A DNA stretch of 64,000 nucleotides, from positions 3,435,910-3,499,909 of the forward strand of contig NW_024737068.1 in NCBI RefSeq assembly GCF_018991925.1, written 5' to 3'. The notes beneath the pieces are model-generated. The model was not told the origin of the DNA. It ran no database searches and saw nothing but the letters and a program-made list of their open reading frames with translations. The translations under genes and the position numbers were made by a program. Positions 19,926 to 31,355 of the stretch are shown piece by piece (positions within the stretch are counted from its first letter, which is position 1; every line of letters starts with the position of its first letter). The DNA is from Homarus americanus (Eukaryota > Arthropoda > Malacostraca > Decapoda > Nephropidae).

Positions 19926-20460
19926 CACACACACACTTACTACAGGTAGCAGTGAACCGATGATTCTGCTTAATCCCATAGCGAATTAAAACGGCTGTTT
20001 GTGTTGCATAAAATCAGCGTCTTTAGAAAGAAGTCTGTTTAGCATCGGTTACATATAACTGGATTAATTACCCGAAAGGGATTAAACGTTTGAAAATAAT
20101 ATTAGTATAAATTAATGATAAACAGGCAACCTTATAAACAACCTGCACACAGCTGTGACCGATGCATGATGTTCTTTAACATATTTATCGATTTATACTT
20201 ATGTTTAATTGTCTAAACATAAATTGCTCTATCCATTTTAAAATCAAATTAACAGTATATCCCAGAAGAAAGGGATAATATAATACGAAACAACTAAGCC
20301 CAACCATTAATTAAACAACGGGGAACTAAGTAACCAATCACTGATTACTTTTATATTCATTCACATTATTTTATTGAGTAGTAGAGTAAACAAATGGCCT
20401 GGAGTTGCCAGCTGTCTAAAGTAGTTTTCGAAGAATCTTGAACGAGACTGTACAGTACTG
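19926..20460. other. Non-coding, nothing recognised
   Basis: AT-rich DNA with a few CA repeats at the left edge (19923-19936) and no open frame or repeat I can support. Confidence 0.3.
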
Positions 20461-20464
20461 GACC

Positions 20465-23400
20465 GTATGTGTTACACCCCCTTCACCCATGGTGTCAACA
20501 CAATACTCCTTCATAGTGACCCTGATGCCTTTCTACAAAACTCACTGAATTACAACAACTTTCCAGGCTCTCCTAAGTTTGTCTCCAGCCTCAGGCTACC
20601 TCATGCCTTTTCCGTAATTAGCCATAATATTCGGTAGTCATACCCCTTCACTTACATACCTTTTTAGATCAGTGTATATCTTTTATTACCCACAAATTTG
20701 ATGTACTTGGGTTCTGAGACCAAACTCACTAACGATATTAAACATTTGTATAACATACCTCATTATACTGGACACTGCATGAACACACCACGACTCAGTG
20801 GTGGTGTGGTACTGTATGCTGATATTCAGTATAACGCTTCTGTTAGAGATGATTTAAGGCTTAAGGAGGAGTTCATGGAGAGATTTTTTTTTTTTTTTTT
20901 TTTTATTGGGCACCCCCCACATCCTTGTGTAAGGTGAAGCGCAGAAGCGTTTACAGCGCCCAACAGGGAAGCATGCTAAGTTCATGCTTGCCTTTATGTC
21001 TCACGAGTTAAGGGTGGAGAAGCCTGAAGAGTCAAGGGCGTAGAAGCCTGAAGAGTCAGTGGTTTATGTCATCAAGTTATTGGAAGCTCCAACAATTCCC
21101 TGAATACGAATTCGCAACTTTCAACAGGTACCTACTTTACTGCTAGGTGAACAGGGACTAATGGGGGCTAGGAAGTAAGCCCAAACATCTTGTAACGGCC
21201 CGAGAATGGAACCCGTGACATCTCGCTTGCAAGGCAAGAACGGTACCGCTTCTACCACCGGTCCACCTTCATGGAGAGTGTTTTCACTGAATTACGTAAC
21301 GACACAAAATATCCAAGTCAGAATAATCTACAGAAGATGCCACACTAATGTAAAGAACTTTCTTAATAAATTCTCGGAGCTTATCTCTATCACAAGCTCA
21401 AAGAGGAACCGTTGCTACATTACAGGAGATTTGTACCTTGATCTACTAAAATCAGAGATGGACACATTGGTAATAGACCTTCTCGCTACCTGTCATTCTA
21501 AGCTCTTCTTCAACACAATAACCAAACCCACCAGAGTAACTGCCACCTCTGCCACTGTGATAGATCATATAGGGACGAACAACACTCCTAACAATCTTGC
21601 AATATCTCAGATCACTTCCCAGGTTTTACCATACATAAAGCAGTCACAAGATCTGAAAGGTCCAGTAAAGTCACAATAAAATTCAGAGACTACTTCGCCG
21701 ACAACATGCTCCTTTTTGAAAACAACTTACCGAATGCTAAGTGTGATCTTGTCTATGCCTCTGACAACCCTAATATAATCTGCTGCAACTTCCATTGCAT
21801 CTTCAATGTTTGTTTTGATAAATGCTTCCCCCTCAAGACTAAGTTTGTAAGAACTCGATCTATCTCCAAACCCTATATTTCAAGTGAAATCAAGGCAATA
21901 AAAGAAAAACACAAACTCCAAAGAAAATTTGCAAAAATACCCATAACTTTCGGTGATGCTTACCGAAGTATCAGAAATAGAGTAACTCAAGAAGTTAGAA
22001 ATGCCAGGCGTAGTTAATATACAAATAAGCTTCAGTTAACACCAGGCAACAGTAAGAATACCTGGAGTATCACCAATTCTATTGAAAACAGGAACACTCA
22101 ACCGACGGTTCCCCACTCAGCTCTTATGATAAATGATACAGTTGTAACATAACCCTCCTTCATTATCAACCACTTCAATGATTATTTTATCAATGTTGGC
22201 AAAAATCTTGCATAGAGCATCCCTGATCCCCATGAGGAATTTAGAGCCTACCTGCAAAACAGACAGCAAATTGAGCTATTCTTATCCCCTGTCACGGCAG
22301 TTGAATTATTGACCATCATAAAAATGTCTAAAGATGCAGCAGTAGGAGACGACAATATACCAATGAGTATCATTAAGAAAATAGCCCACTCATTACTACC
22401 TGTTCTCCCACATATTTGTAACCCCTCCTCCACTAGTGGTGTCTTTCCCGATAAAATGAAAATTGCTAAAGTTCACCCAGCATATAAAAAATCGGTGGAC
22501 AAAGATCTATTCATGAATTACCGCCCCATATCAGTCCTCCCAGCATAAAGTAAGATACTGGAGACGCTAGAATGTGGTAGACTAAATTCCTTCTCCAGTG
22601 TCAATAACATCCTTACAGACTCTCAGTTTGTGGATTTAGAGCTAGAAGGTCAACTGAGAGTGCTCTGCTAACCTTTACTAATGACATCTTAAACTCCTTT
22701 GATGACAATCAGTTCGCAGTTAGAATATTCCTGGACTTTTCTGAATCCTTTGAAACTGTCGACCATACCATCCTCCTGGCAAAGCTTGAACATTACGGCG
22801 TTAGGGGCCTATCCCACAATTGGTTTACCTCACATCTGTTTAACAGGAAGCAGTATGTCTGCTATAATAATCATCAATCCGGCTCCTCGCCAATTTTGTA
22901 TGGCGTCCCTCAAGGTTCCATTCTTGGTCCTGTACTGTTCTTGTTATACATAAACGATAGAGTCCACTCCAGCACACTCGTCAAATACAACTTATTTGCA
23001 GACGATAGTACTCTCTATGCCAGCAACTCAGATATCCATTCCTTGATGAGACTTATGAACACTGAATTGACTAAAGTCAGGGCCTGGGTAACATGCAATA
23101 AACTGACCTTAAACCTCGAAAAAACCCACTACACGATCTTTCACAGAAGGAAAAACTTACCACCAGATTTGGACTCCCTGTACCTTGGTAATATAGTCAT
23201 TGAACATTAATAAAATACTAGATTCCTAAGGGTTGTTGTTGATGGGAAACCACATACAAGCCATTCACAGTAAAGTCAATAAACAGTGTCATATCCTATA
23301 TCACGCTCGTCAGTCACTCACTCTTGCAGCAATGAAAGAAAATTTTTCTGATCATGTTTACTAACACTTGATACACTGTCTCACACTATGGGGGGCCTCT

Positions 23401-23870
23401 GGCCCTACCTATTTTTTATCTCTACCTTTATTGTACAGTACCACTAAAACCATTATATCAGAAATTGTCATGTAGATAGAAATTACCATTACATCTTCTG
23501 TCCTCTTGTTCCACCTTAATACAACCCAGATATCAACTATGCTGTAAAATTGTATACTCTAATATGAATGTAGAAAAAAAAACATTCAAAAAATCAAATA
23601 AATAAATAACGAAGTTATAACCGTGGTAACAAACTGATATGTTCTTGCAACCAACATGTTACGTGTACTATTCCAGATGATACTAAATGTTACATAGTAC
23701 TTCCTTGAGATAAAAGAACAGTATATATCAGGAGCCTTCAAGATAACTCAGGTTCTCAACTGGCACAGCCATGTTAATATTTATATTATTATCCACTCTC
23801 CTTCTGTATTTTTCTGGCTAAATAAACTGTTAAATATCAATATCAATTTCAATATCATTATCAATACTGT
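20465..23870 (+). mobile_element. Decayed LINE (endonuclease plus RT), interrupted by a SINE
   Basis: Plus-strand pieces, in order: endonuclease start (FSVISHNIR near 20610), SETKLTNDI and GGVVLYAD (20698-20870), then after the SINE ITGDLYLDLLK (near 21420-21450) and TATSATVIDHI; an RT with MSKDAAVGDDNIP and NYRPISVLPA (22309-22548), GVPQGSILGPVLFLLYIND and LFADDSTLYASN (22896-23210), and thumb remnants to about 23400. The GDFN motif has become GDLY. Many stops and shifts show age. The 3' UTR ends in TATCAA-type repeats near 23835-23870. Clade: CR1/Jockey-like by motif wording, not resolved. Confidence 0.85.
20883..21267 (-). mobile_element. tRNA-derived SINE with 11-bp target duplication
   Basis: On the minus strand the unit starts with a tRNA-like head (A-box-like TGGTAGAAGCGG, B-box-like GGGTTCCATTCTC), a central segment CTGTTCACCTAGCAGTAAAG, a short internal duplication (GACTCTTCAGGCTTCTACGC and a variant), and ends in a run of about 24 A. 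TTCATGGAGAG occurs at 20872-20882 and again at 21268-21278, exactly flanking it. It interrupts the endonuclease frame of the LINE, which resumes on the other side. Confidence 0.93.
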
Positions 23871-24620
23871 TAGACTCTACTATAAACATTGACTTCAATT
23901 ATCTAAATTCTATATAAATGATTTAGTAAATATGTGAGATGTAATTATCATATCAGTAAAAGGAAAAATCAATGTATAAACTTTTGTTAAATCATTTTTG
24001 TGTCGTGGTCTAAGTTAACCAGTAAGATATGTTCTTACTTTACCAGTTTACGTCAACATATGTTGGCGTATATGATGATGGTGGGAAATATTCGCATATA
24101 TACCTGAATCAGTTGATCCAATTAACCTGGCTCTACCTCCAGCTGAGCCTCGGGCCGTCACCCCATCAATTTGTGTGCCCAAGGTAACGTTGGGCTAAAC
24201 AATAAATATATCAGCAGCTTTTAGCTTACTTTTTCTTGTCGATCGTTGAGTGTTTGGCTGTGATCATCAGTTTTGTGCTTAGATTTATATTGGTACTTTA
24301 GGCGATTGGATATTACACGTATATACACAAGAGCATATACACACAAACCTGTGTATACCTATATATGCTGAAGTATACATTAACACGTTTAGCATTACAC
24401 ACCCACACACCTGTCAAAGTCACAGCTGACTCCTAGTGTTCTCTCCGCCGTGGGTTTAATGTAATTAACATAGTTTAATTACTTCTTAATGGTCAATTAG
24501 TGAGATAATAGTAGCAGCAGAGACCAAACAGCTTAATAACATATCACTATCAAATTTATCTGCACAGAACCTCTGGCTGACTCTCTTACAGCTTCTTACG
24601 TCGACTGATAATTCCTGTAA
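23871..24620. other. Non-coding, nothing recognised
   Basis: About 750 bases of AT-rich DNA. A somewhat GC-richer patch at 24110-24200 has no open frame. A few TATACACA repeats lie near 24310-24400. Confidence 0.3.
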
Positions 24621-24624
24621 TGTT

Positions 24625-25325
24625 TGCTTATATTTCCTGTTAGGTCTACATATATTACCTGTTAGGTCTACAAATATTGCCTGCTAGGTCTACATATATT
24701 ACCTGTTAGGTCGACATATATTACCTGTTAGGTGTACATATATTACCTGTTAGGTCTACATATACAGTAGGTCTACATATATTGCCTGTTAGGTCTACAT
24801 ATATTACCTGTTAGGTCTACATATACAGTAGGTCTACATATATTGCCTGTTAGGTCTACATATATTGCCTGGTAGGTCTACATATATTACCTGTTAGGTC
24901 TACATATACAGTAGGTCTACATATATTGCCTGGTAGGTCTACATATAATACCTGTTAGGTCTACATATATTGCCTGTTATGTCTACATATATTACCTGTA
25001 AAGTCTACATATATTACCTGTTAGGTCTACATATATTACCTGTTAGGTCTACATATACAGTAGGTCTACATATATTGCCTGGTAGGTCTACATATATTGC
25101 CTGTTAGGTCTACATATATTACCTGTAAAGGCTACATATATTACCTGTTAGGTCTACATATAGGTCTACATATATTGCCTGTACAGTCTTCATATATCGC
25201 CTGTTAGGTCTACATATATTGCCTGTTAGGTCTACATATATTGCCTGTTAGGTCTACATATATTGCCTGTTAGGTCTACATATATTGCCTGTTAGGTCTA
25301 CATATATTGCCTGTTACATATACTT
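24625..25325. repeat. 22-bp minisatellite, main block
   Basis: About 31 units built on CTGTTAGGTCTAC followed by ATATATTAC or ATATATTGC. A shorter variant ending ATACAGTAGGTCTAC recurs at fixed intervals (24765, 24823, 24903, 25052), indicating block duplication. Related but more diverged units reappear at 28393-28552 and 35580-35645. Confidence 0.95.
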
Positions 25326-25412
25326 ATATTATTTGTTACACCAACTTATATTACATGTTACATATACTTACAGTATATTATTTATTTATTTATTTAGTTA
25401 GTTAGTTATTTT

Positions 25413-28392
25413 TTATTTTTTTTTATTTTTTTTAATATGGCCTCCAGCCTCCCCCAATGGCCATTCCCTCGCCACCATTTTATTAGCTTAATAGTAAATA
25501 TCCTAATACATAAGTAGCTATCCTAGCTGTGTTGAGTTAGTTGAGCAGCAGATCTATGCGGCATACAGTGACTGTAGCCTCATAGTAAATATTTGCAACT
25601 GTTGTCGGCTTTGGGGGCGATGCTCTCGTTCCCCTGAGGCAGAGCAAAGCCGACGGAAGGAGAGAGAAGGACAGTCGACATCTCATCCAGGCTGTAACAT
25701 AACTTCTGGGCTGCTGCTTCTGTTCGGATATCACCTCCGCGGTCTGGCGTAGAAGCATCTTGCACTTGGTCCCATCCCACCAGAGGTTGTGAACACTAGA
25801 GGAGTGAAGCTGCCTTGATCAACGTTCTGAATTCTCTCCCCGTATCCCTTTATCTTGTCGTTCTCGTTCCTCCTGTGTGCAGCATCGAGAGCTAACTTAC
25901 GGTGGCATGCGGCCATGGGATAAAAAATTCTGATGTCGAAGAAGGCTCGCTGTCCCCGCGTCCAGAATCCTCGAACACTGACGCCAACACGGGCTTCGTT
26001 GGATGTGTTTGAAGTCCTATGTTGGAAGATCTCACCTTCCAATGGAAGGAGGGTCGGTTCTACCATGACATCACGGCAGATTTCCTTCAATATAATTGCT
26101 GTGAGAACAGTTCGTCATGCCTCATGCATATGAAGCCTCCTTTCTTGCACACCATGGCGTGATCGACGTCATAGGAAGAGCCACACACGCAGTGGGAGGG
26201 CAAACCTTCTACTGGCCTACCGTACCTTAGAGCATTGGCATCTGTAAATTCTTGTTTATTAAGACTGAAACCATTTGCCCTTATCTGTAACGTAGTTAAC
26301 CAGTTCGAGGCGCCCACCTCCTGTACTATAGCTACTTTTTTTTCTTCAAATTCTCTGGTACTTGCAGCTACAGTTGCTGCAACTTATCACTCTGACCGTG
26401 CTATCGTTCTGTCGTAATGGACCTTCGAATCTTGTTTACTTCACTGGTATCCACCTCCCCTGTTGCGTCATGAGCTATTATGTGGTTCGTGAGGGCTGCC
26501 GTGAGCTGAACTGAGTTTTGATGTTCGGTGGCAGCAATCTCCTCCAGATTGGTCAGTCCCATTCCTCCCAGTCTCGGTAGTAGTGCAAGGAGTGATCTTT
26601 CTGCTGGGGTTAAGTGAGTGTGTTTCACTAATTTGGGAATGAAATTGACGCTGATAGCTTCTTCCAGAGGGTGGAGGAGGGGTCCGATATCAGGCATAGT
26701 ACGCATCAGGTAGTTCCAACGATGCTTACCTCCATGAGTGAATGCAGCAAAAGCCGCATGTGGCTCTGTGTTAGCGATCTCAGACATAGCTTGGATTTCA
26801 CAACCCACTCATTCACCTTTCCCGTTACGTACTCGGTCTTGAAGTCCGTCGTGCCAATTACTGCGCCTAGGTGTCTTTGGCCATCCTTTGTTATTTTGAC
26901 CTCACTTCCACCGAATACCTCCATTGCCCGTTCATAATGTTCTGGCTTCACAATGAGGAAGGACTTGATGCGTTTGGGTGGTACCCTATTTGTGGGCCTC
27001 GTGATGTTACCAAGTCCCACCACTTCTTTATGTCCTCCACTTTTCCTGCTCCTGTAAGGTCATCAGCGTACGCCACTTGCTTGACCATAGTTGTTTCAAA
27101 TTTTATTGTGTGTTGGAGCACGGATAGGCCTATTGCGTACATTGCCATTACAACAGGGTCCCCCTGCGTTGTTCCCTCTGTTGACTGCATGATGGTATCC
27201 CCTCTTAGAGCCTTGTTGTTTACTATGTAAAGGTCTGATGGATTCCTATAGGAGTTTTCAACATACATTACAAAGCTTGGACACTTAATCTTGATGTTGT
27301 GCAGTGCGGCCTTGCGGTTAAGTATGTTGAATGCGTTTGAACCACCCACCAGGAGAACGGCCTCACAATCGCGCTGCTCAAATATCGTTCTCCAGCTTGG
27401 TGGCCAGCACAAACTTCCAGGTTCCCTGCTGCTGCCCTGACATCATCCTTTACCACCTCCATTATGCATTTTTCGATGATCCGCCTCATCACTTCCCCCA
27501 CTCCTATTGGCCTACATCCTGGATTCTTATCCAGGGGAACAGGGGAATGATGTGGCAGGCTGTCAGAACATGGAGGTGTTGGCAGCACGAGGATGCCAGC
27601 TTTCTTGCAAGGACGGCAATGGCCGTGCAGAGATCAATTGCTACGGGGCCAAACTTGTTAGTGCTGAGGATGACTCTACAACCGTTTGCATACAGACCTG
27701 AAGGGCCTGCACCTCCCCGAATCTTCAGTGCCTTTTTCCACACCATCCTTCCTGTTATTTTCTCGAACAGGACAGCATATGGTGGGATATAGCCACCCTG
27801 GAACCTGATACCTTCATCTTCACTTGCATGGGGATGTTTTTCTTTCAGTTTTAATGTCTGTTTATTGGCAGAATCCCACCGGAGGATTCCTCTGTGAGAT
27901 ATCTTCCCGCTAAAGACACTTTTCCCACACGCATTTTGTTCCGAAACTTTCTTGCAACGTCATCGGTGTTTTGCTTTCTGTCTCTTGTAAATTTTAGTCT
28001 CTCTTGCAGTGTTCTTGCTTCACATAGGAGATCATCAAGGGCCCCATTCTGCCACATTGTCAATCTTCTCTTCATTGCTGCCGCATTTTCTTTGTGCTTA
28101 GTCTTTGTGCGTGTCCTCTGACAGAATAGATGTGGTATTATTGCCAGTATTTGAAGAGCTAAATGGGCAAGGAGGCAATCTTGAGTGTACTCAGTTATGA
28201 GGCGAATTATCTCCCGAATCATTTCTTTGGTGGCCGCACACTTGGGTGGTTCAATCAGGTTAGCTGGTGACCACCTGACAATTTCTGAGTAAGTTTCTTT
28301 AACCCATATGTCCGCATTTTCCATCGACATGCCATTCCACTGTGGTGGCTATCTCATTCACCTCGTGGACATCTGCTACTATTGGAGCAGCG
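25413..28392 (-). mobile_element. Non-LTR element with CCHC and restriction-like endonuclease (family R), copy 1
   Basis: A minus-strand element from about 28392 (5' truncated) to an A-rich 3' tail at 25413-25435 (T-rich on plus). It has RT, a CX1CX(6-7)HX4C zinc motif, a C-terminal DV...FFDIR region and a 3' UTR ending GGGGGAGGCTGGAGGCC before the tail. 22-bp minisatellite units flank both sides. Two more copies are at 55308-57262 and 57293-57558. RT followed by CCHC and a PD-(D/E)XK-like region is the layout of restriction-like-endonuclease LINEs (R2, R4, Dong, NeSL, HERO). The endonuclease call rests on motif resemblance and the clade is not assigned. Confidence 0.75.
25530..28392 (-). pseudogene. 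Broken RT / CCHC / RLE-like ORF of family R copy 1
   Basis: Minus-strand pieces in order: an N-terminal Arg-rich region (27851-28330), KIRGGAGPSGLYANGCRVIL (27504-27746), [15 protein letters not shown] (27268-27588), [15 protein letters not shown] where the family has an Asp in place of one Gly, STEGTTQGDPVVMAMYAI and QVAYADDLTGAG (26948-27412), a thumb region with HLGAVIGTTDF and AAFAAFTHG, LGGMGLTNLEEIAA (26401-26808), CVCGSSYDVDHAMVC (about 26148-26200), and RVGVSVRGFWTRGQRAFFD (about 25920-26010). TTQGDP replaces the usual VPQG(D/S). At least six frame changes interrupt it. The protein would nick the target and reverse transcribe the element RNA. Confidence 0.75.
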
Positions 28393-28552
28393 TTTATTGG
28401 TATATTACTTGTTACACCTACCTATATTGCCTGTTAGACCCATTTGTATTACCTGTTTCGCCTACTTATATTACCTGTTACATCTACTTATATTACCTGT
28501 TATACCTGCTTAAATTACTTGGTACACCTACTTATATTACTTATATTACCTG
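28393..28552. repeat. 22-bp minisatellite, second block
   Basis: Seven or so diverged units of the form ATTACCTGTTACACCTACTTAT, related to the block at 24625-25325. They lie between the 5' end of the family R element and the LTR of the gypsy-type element, so both elements sit inside one former array. Confidence 0.85.
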
Positions 28553-28664
28553 TGTTACGGAAACGGAGCAACTAAGAAGGCAAATGTCTTAAGTTCCTTT
28601 AGTTTAACTTTTACTTTAATCTCAAAATTTTAAATGATTCCCATACCTGTGTGTGTCTAGGGGC

Positions 28665-28775
28665 TTACCACGTTGAAAACACCGCTTTCCGTCCGATCAG
28701 CAAAGTTAAGCAGCATTGGGTCTGGTTAGTACTTGGATGGGGTGACTGCCTGGGAACACTAGATGCTGTTGGCAT
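28665..28775 (+). pseudogene. 5S rRNA-like sequence (5' truncated)
   Basis: From TACCACGTTGAA through GTCCGATCAGCAAAGTTAAGC, GGTTAGTACTTGGATGGG and GACTGCCTGGGAACAC to GCTGTTGGCATTT this follows the 5S rRNA sequence, lacking about the first ten bases. It includes the internal promoter region (A box AGCAAAGTTAAGC and C box TTGGATGG with an extra G). Substitutions in paired regions argue for a pseudogene or the head of a 5S-derived SINE. A tRNA-like head follows 10 bases later. Confidence 0.85.
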
Positions 28776-28783
28776 TTAACTTT

Positions 28784-29134
28784 CTGTGGCGACCTGTGGT
28801 GTAATGGTCAGCACCCTCGCCTCGCAATAGAGCGGACCCCGAGTTCCATCCTCGGGCAGGGTGCAACTATGGGCAAGTTTTTGTAAGTCATTTGCCTCTG
28901 TCTACCCAGCAGTAATAGGGAACCTGGATGTTAATCGATTTGCGGATCGTATTCCGGGGGTATTCCAGTGTAGTTGGCCGGTCTTCTCGGACTATTCCTT
29001 AACACTGGGTCATGCAGCTCGTTAACTATGGGTGTGGTTGTTGTGTTGGCGACAACTTCTACACCTTAAACAAATTCACGCCTAGGAGGCCCTTGGGCCG
29101 GCCATCCTCGATTTCGAGGGGCTTCCTTTATTAT
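28784..29134 (+). mobile_element. tRNA-derived SINE (family B), copy 1
   Basis: It has a tRNA-like head with an A-box-like TGGTGTAATGG and a B-box-like GAGTTCCATCC, then a central module TCTGTCTACCCAGCAGTAAT and GGATCGTATTCCGGGG, a tail module GCGACAACTTCTACACCTTA and AATTCACGCCTAGG, and an ATT-rich end. The same family is seen at 58449-59560 and 62311-62425. The element lies in the left gypsy LTR, directly after the 5S-like sequence. Confidence 0.85.
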
Positions 29135-29764
29135 ATTATTGGTAGAAATGATTTAGTTATAACACCCTTGTAATACTCCTGCCCAATTACGTAACAAATG
29201 ACACTGTTTGTATTGAGAACTTTTCTAGTTATGTTTTTCTGTAGGTTTAGTTATTATAGCATTACTTTGCTTAATTGAATATTTGACACCACTCTCATTC
29301 ATGGCTGACATGACAACACCCAACACAGAATAAATAGTAGGTTCTGAAAAATATGCAAGTGATTTTTATATAATATTCCTTCAACAACATCTACACCAAA
29401 CACATTTACAAGGGTGAAAAATAATTTACTCAGCTATACTAAAACACGTTACAAATCACTGGCCAGTAGATCCCGTGGTGCACAGACAGAGTGTAGGTAA
29501 CAGTTGCTCAAGCTTCACGACAGAGTAGACAGGGGGAACAAGTAGCCGACTTGGTACCCCAGGGTTAGGGTAGACATCACCTGTCATAGATGGTGCCCCC
29601 AACAACCGGCGATGGTTTTCCACCAATCAGGAGCCATTTCATGAATTGTGTTCTTACTAGTTAACTGCTGGTTAACTATTAGTTTTGATAGAGTGAAGTA
29701 AGCCGTGCAGGTAAAGGTGACAATGCAGAGTACGTCGATTCCTGTGGCTTGCCTTTTCGACGAC

Positions 29765-30735
29765 TGGATTATGGTCTGTAACGACTTTAACATCATGAGT
29801 AGGATGTTGGAGATAACACTCCAACTTCTTAAGGGCAGACACCAGGGTTAATCCTTCTTTTTCAACTGTACTATTATTTCGTTGGTGAGGTTTCAGCTTA
29901 GTCGAAAAATAACAGACTGGATGAAGTACCCCAACAGAACCATCCAGTTGTAGAAGGGCGGTACCTAAGCCCTCACCCGAGGCGTCCACATGAAGTGTAA
30001 AAGGCTTATTGAAGTCTGGAGACTTCAGAACAGGTTCACTTACAAGTAACTTCTTTAGCTGACTAAAGGCTTCTTGGTAAGAGACGTCAGTGAAGTAGCT
30101 ACAGAAGAGAAATTTTTGCAGGACCTCCTATACTGTAATACCCCGCCATTCCAAGGAATCTCATAAGGGACTTGCTGGTTGTGGGTACTGCAAAGTTGAA
30201 GATGGCATTGACGTTGGCAGTTTTGGGTAGACATCTTCCTTGACCCACGATGTGTCCAAGGTACGTGATGGTCGAATTGGGACTTCGCCAGGTTGATAGT
30301 CAGGCCTGCCTAGTCCAAGCGGTGTAGGATAACTCTAAGGCGGGCGACGTGAACATCCCACGTATCTGAAATAACTAGTTCCACCTTCTTTTGGGACCAG
30401 TAGGGAAGGAGAAGCCCATGGGGAGGAGCTGGGTACCACCAGATCTTGCTCCAAAAGGTAGTCAACTTCGTCCTTCATCTTGGCCTTCTTCTCTGGACTG
30501 AGTCGGTAAGGAGTCTGTCATATAGGATAGGTATTACGAAAGAGTTCGACATCATGGCGAACATTATGACATCTACTGTACCTGGACCATCTCTGCATAC
30601 ACCCGAGTTATCTTGCAATATTTTAATAACATCCGCCTGCTCTCGAGTTGTCAAGTTGGGTAAATATTCTCGTTTGTGGTTTGCTATACAAGAGTTTTCT
30701 TTCCAACAATAGGACTTTCCTCCCCCAACCAAATC
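29765..30735 (-). pseudogene. Gypsy RT (deleted) and RNase H domain
   Basis: On the minus strand a pre-RT and RT start is seen with YLPNLTTREQADVIKIL (30475-30735) and SSSPWASPSLLVPKE (about 30390-30440). The sequence then jumps to the region after the catalytic motif (WDVHVARLRVILHRL, GLTINLAKSQF), so the palm with YxDD has been deleted near 30370. RNase H follows: VDASGEGLGTALLQ with the first catalytic Asp, STVEKEGLTLV with Glu, and VVTDHNP with the second Asp, breaking off near 29765 where the LTR side begins. Several frameshifts are present. Confidence 0.85.
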
Positions 30736-31127
30736 TATGTACTCAGCAGATAACGCCAGGTTGGTGAGGACAGGTATTTCACCCGAGTCACAATTTCATT
30801 AAGTTAAGGTGTACTAGTTGAGAATCCTTTCTACGGTCAGGAGTTAGAACAACGTAGTTTACTTTATTTAACTGACGAGATACCCTATAACGGCCTTGTT
30901 ATTTGCATTTGAGGAGCGAGCCTGGAATAGGCAAATACAGCAATACTTCATTTCCAGACTTGAATTTACGGATTTCAGCCTTTCGATCGTAAATACTTTT
31001 CATCTTACTTTGAAATTTAATTAAGTTACCTAGTGCAATATGTCTTACTTTACTTAGTTTAGATTTAAGATTATCAAGATATTGACCAACAGTCTGATTA
31101 GGAATCTAGGCAACCTAACTAAACCAT

Positions 31128-31355
31128 TGTTCTTTTAGGACTTTAAGGGGTCCTCTTACTTGACGCCCATACAACATTTCAAAAGGTGAGAATCCAAGTG
31201 TCTGCATTCTCTAACTGCAAAGAGCATGAAATGAATTCCGTCGTCCCAATCAGCTTTTGTGTCAAAACAAAATCTGCTAAGCAATCATTTTACTGTTTGA
31301 TGGTATCTTTCCAGGGAACCTTGTGACTGGGGATATGCCGATGACAAAGTTTGTT
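31128..31355 (-). pseudogene. Gypsy integrase, C-terminal catalytic part
   Basis: The minus-strand translation gives SSAYPQSQGSLERYHQTVK, then ADWDDGIHFMLFAVREC and, in other frames, LGFSPFEMLYGRQVRGPLK. This is the conserved end of the integrase core, with Glu of SLER as the third catalytic residue; the usual HPQS has lost its His. The position is upstream of the RT start on the coding strand, not downstream of RNase H. Stops and shifts make it non-functional. Confidence 0.85.

Larger units (their letters stand above)
28553..29727 (-). repeat. 3' LTR of the gypsy-type element (left copy)
   Basis: It starts TGTTACGG and ends near CAATGCA on plus. It matches the right LTR over CAAATGTCTTA, CTGTGTGTGTCTAGGGGCTT, TTATGTTTTTCTGTAGGTTT, CATTTACAAGGGTGAAAAAT, GGCCAGTAGATCCCGTGG and TAGGGTAGACATCACCTGTC. 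It is interrupted by the 5S-like and SINE unit at 28665-29134. Without that insertion it is about 700 bases. Confidence 0.85.

Noticed and set aside
24625..25325. CRISPR-like regular repeat spacing
   Set aside because: The 22-bp units are directly abutting without unique spacers, units vary by point mutation, and the genome context is eukaryotic.
28784..28860. Functional tRNA gene
   Set aside because: The head lacks a closed acceptor stem and a clear anticodon arm and continues into a SINE body found elsewhere.
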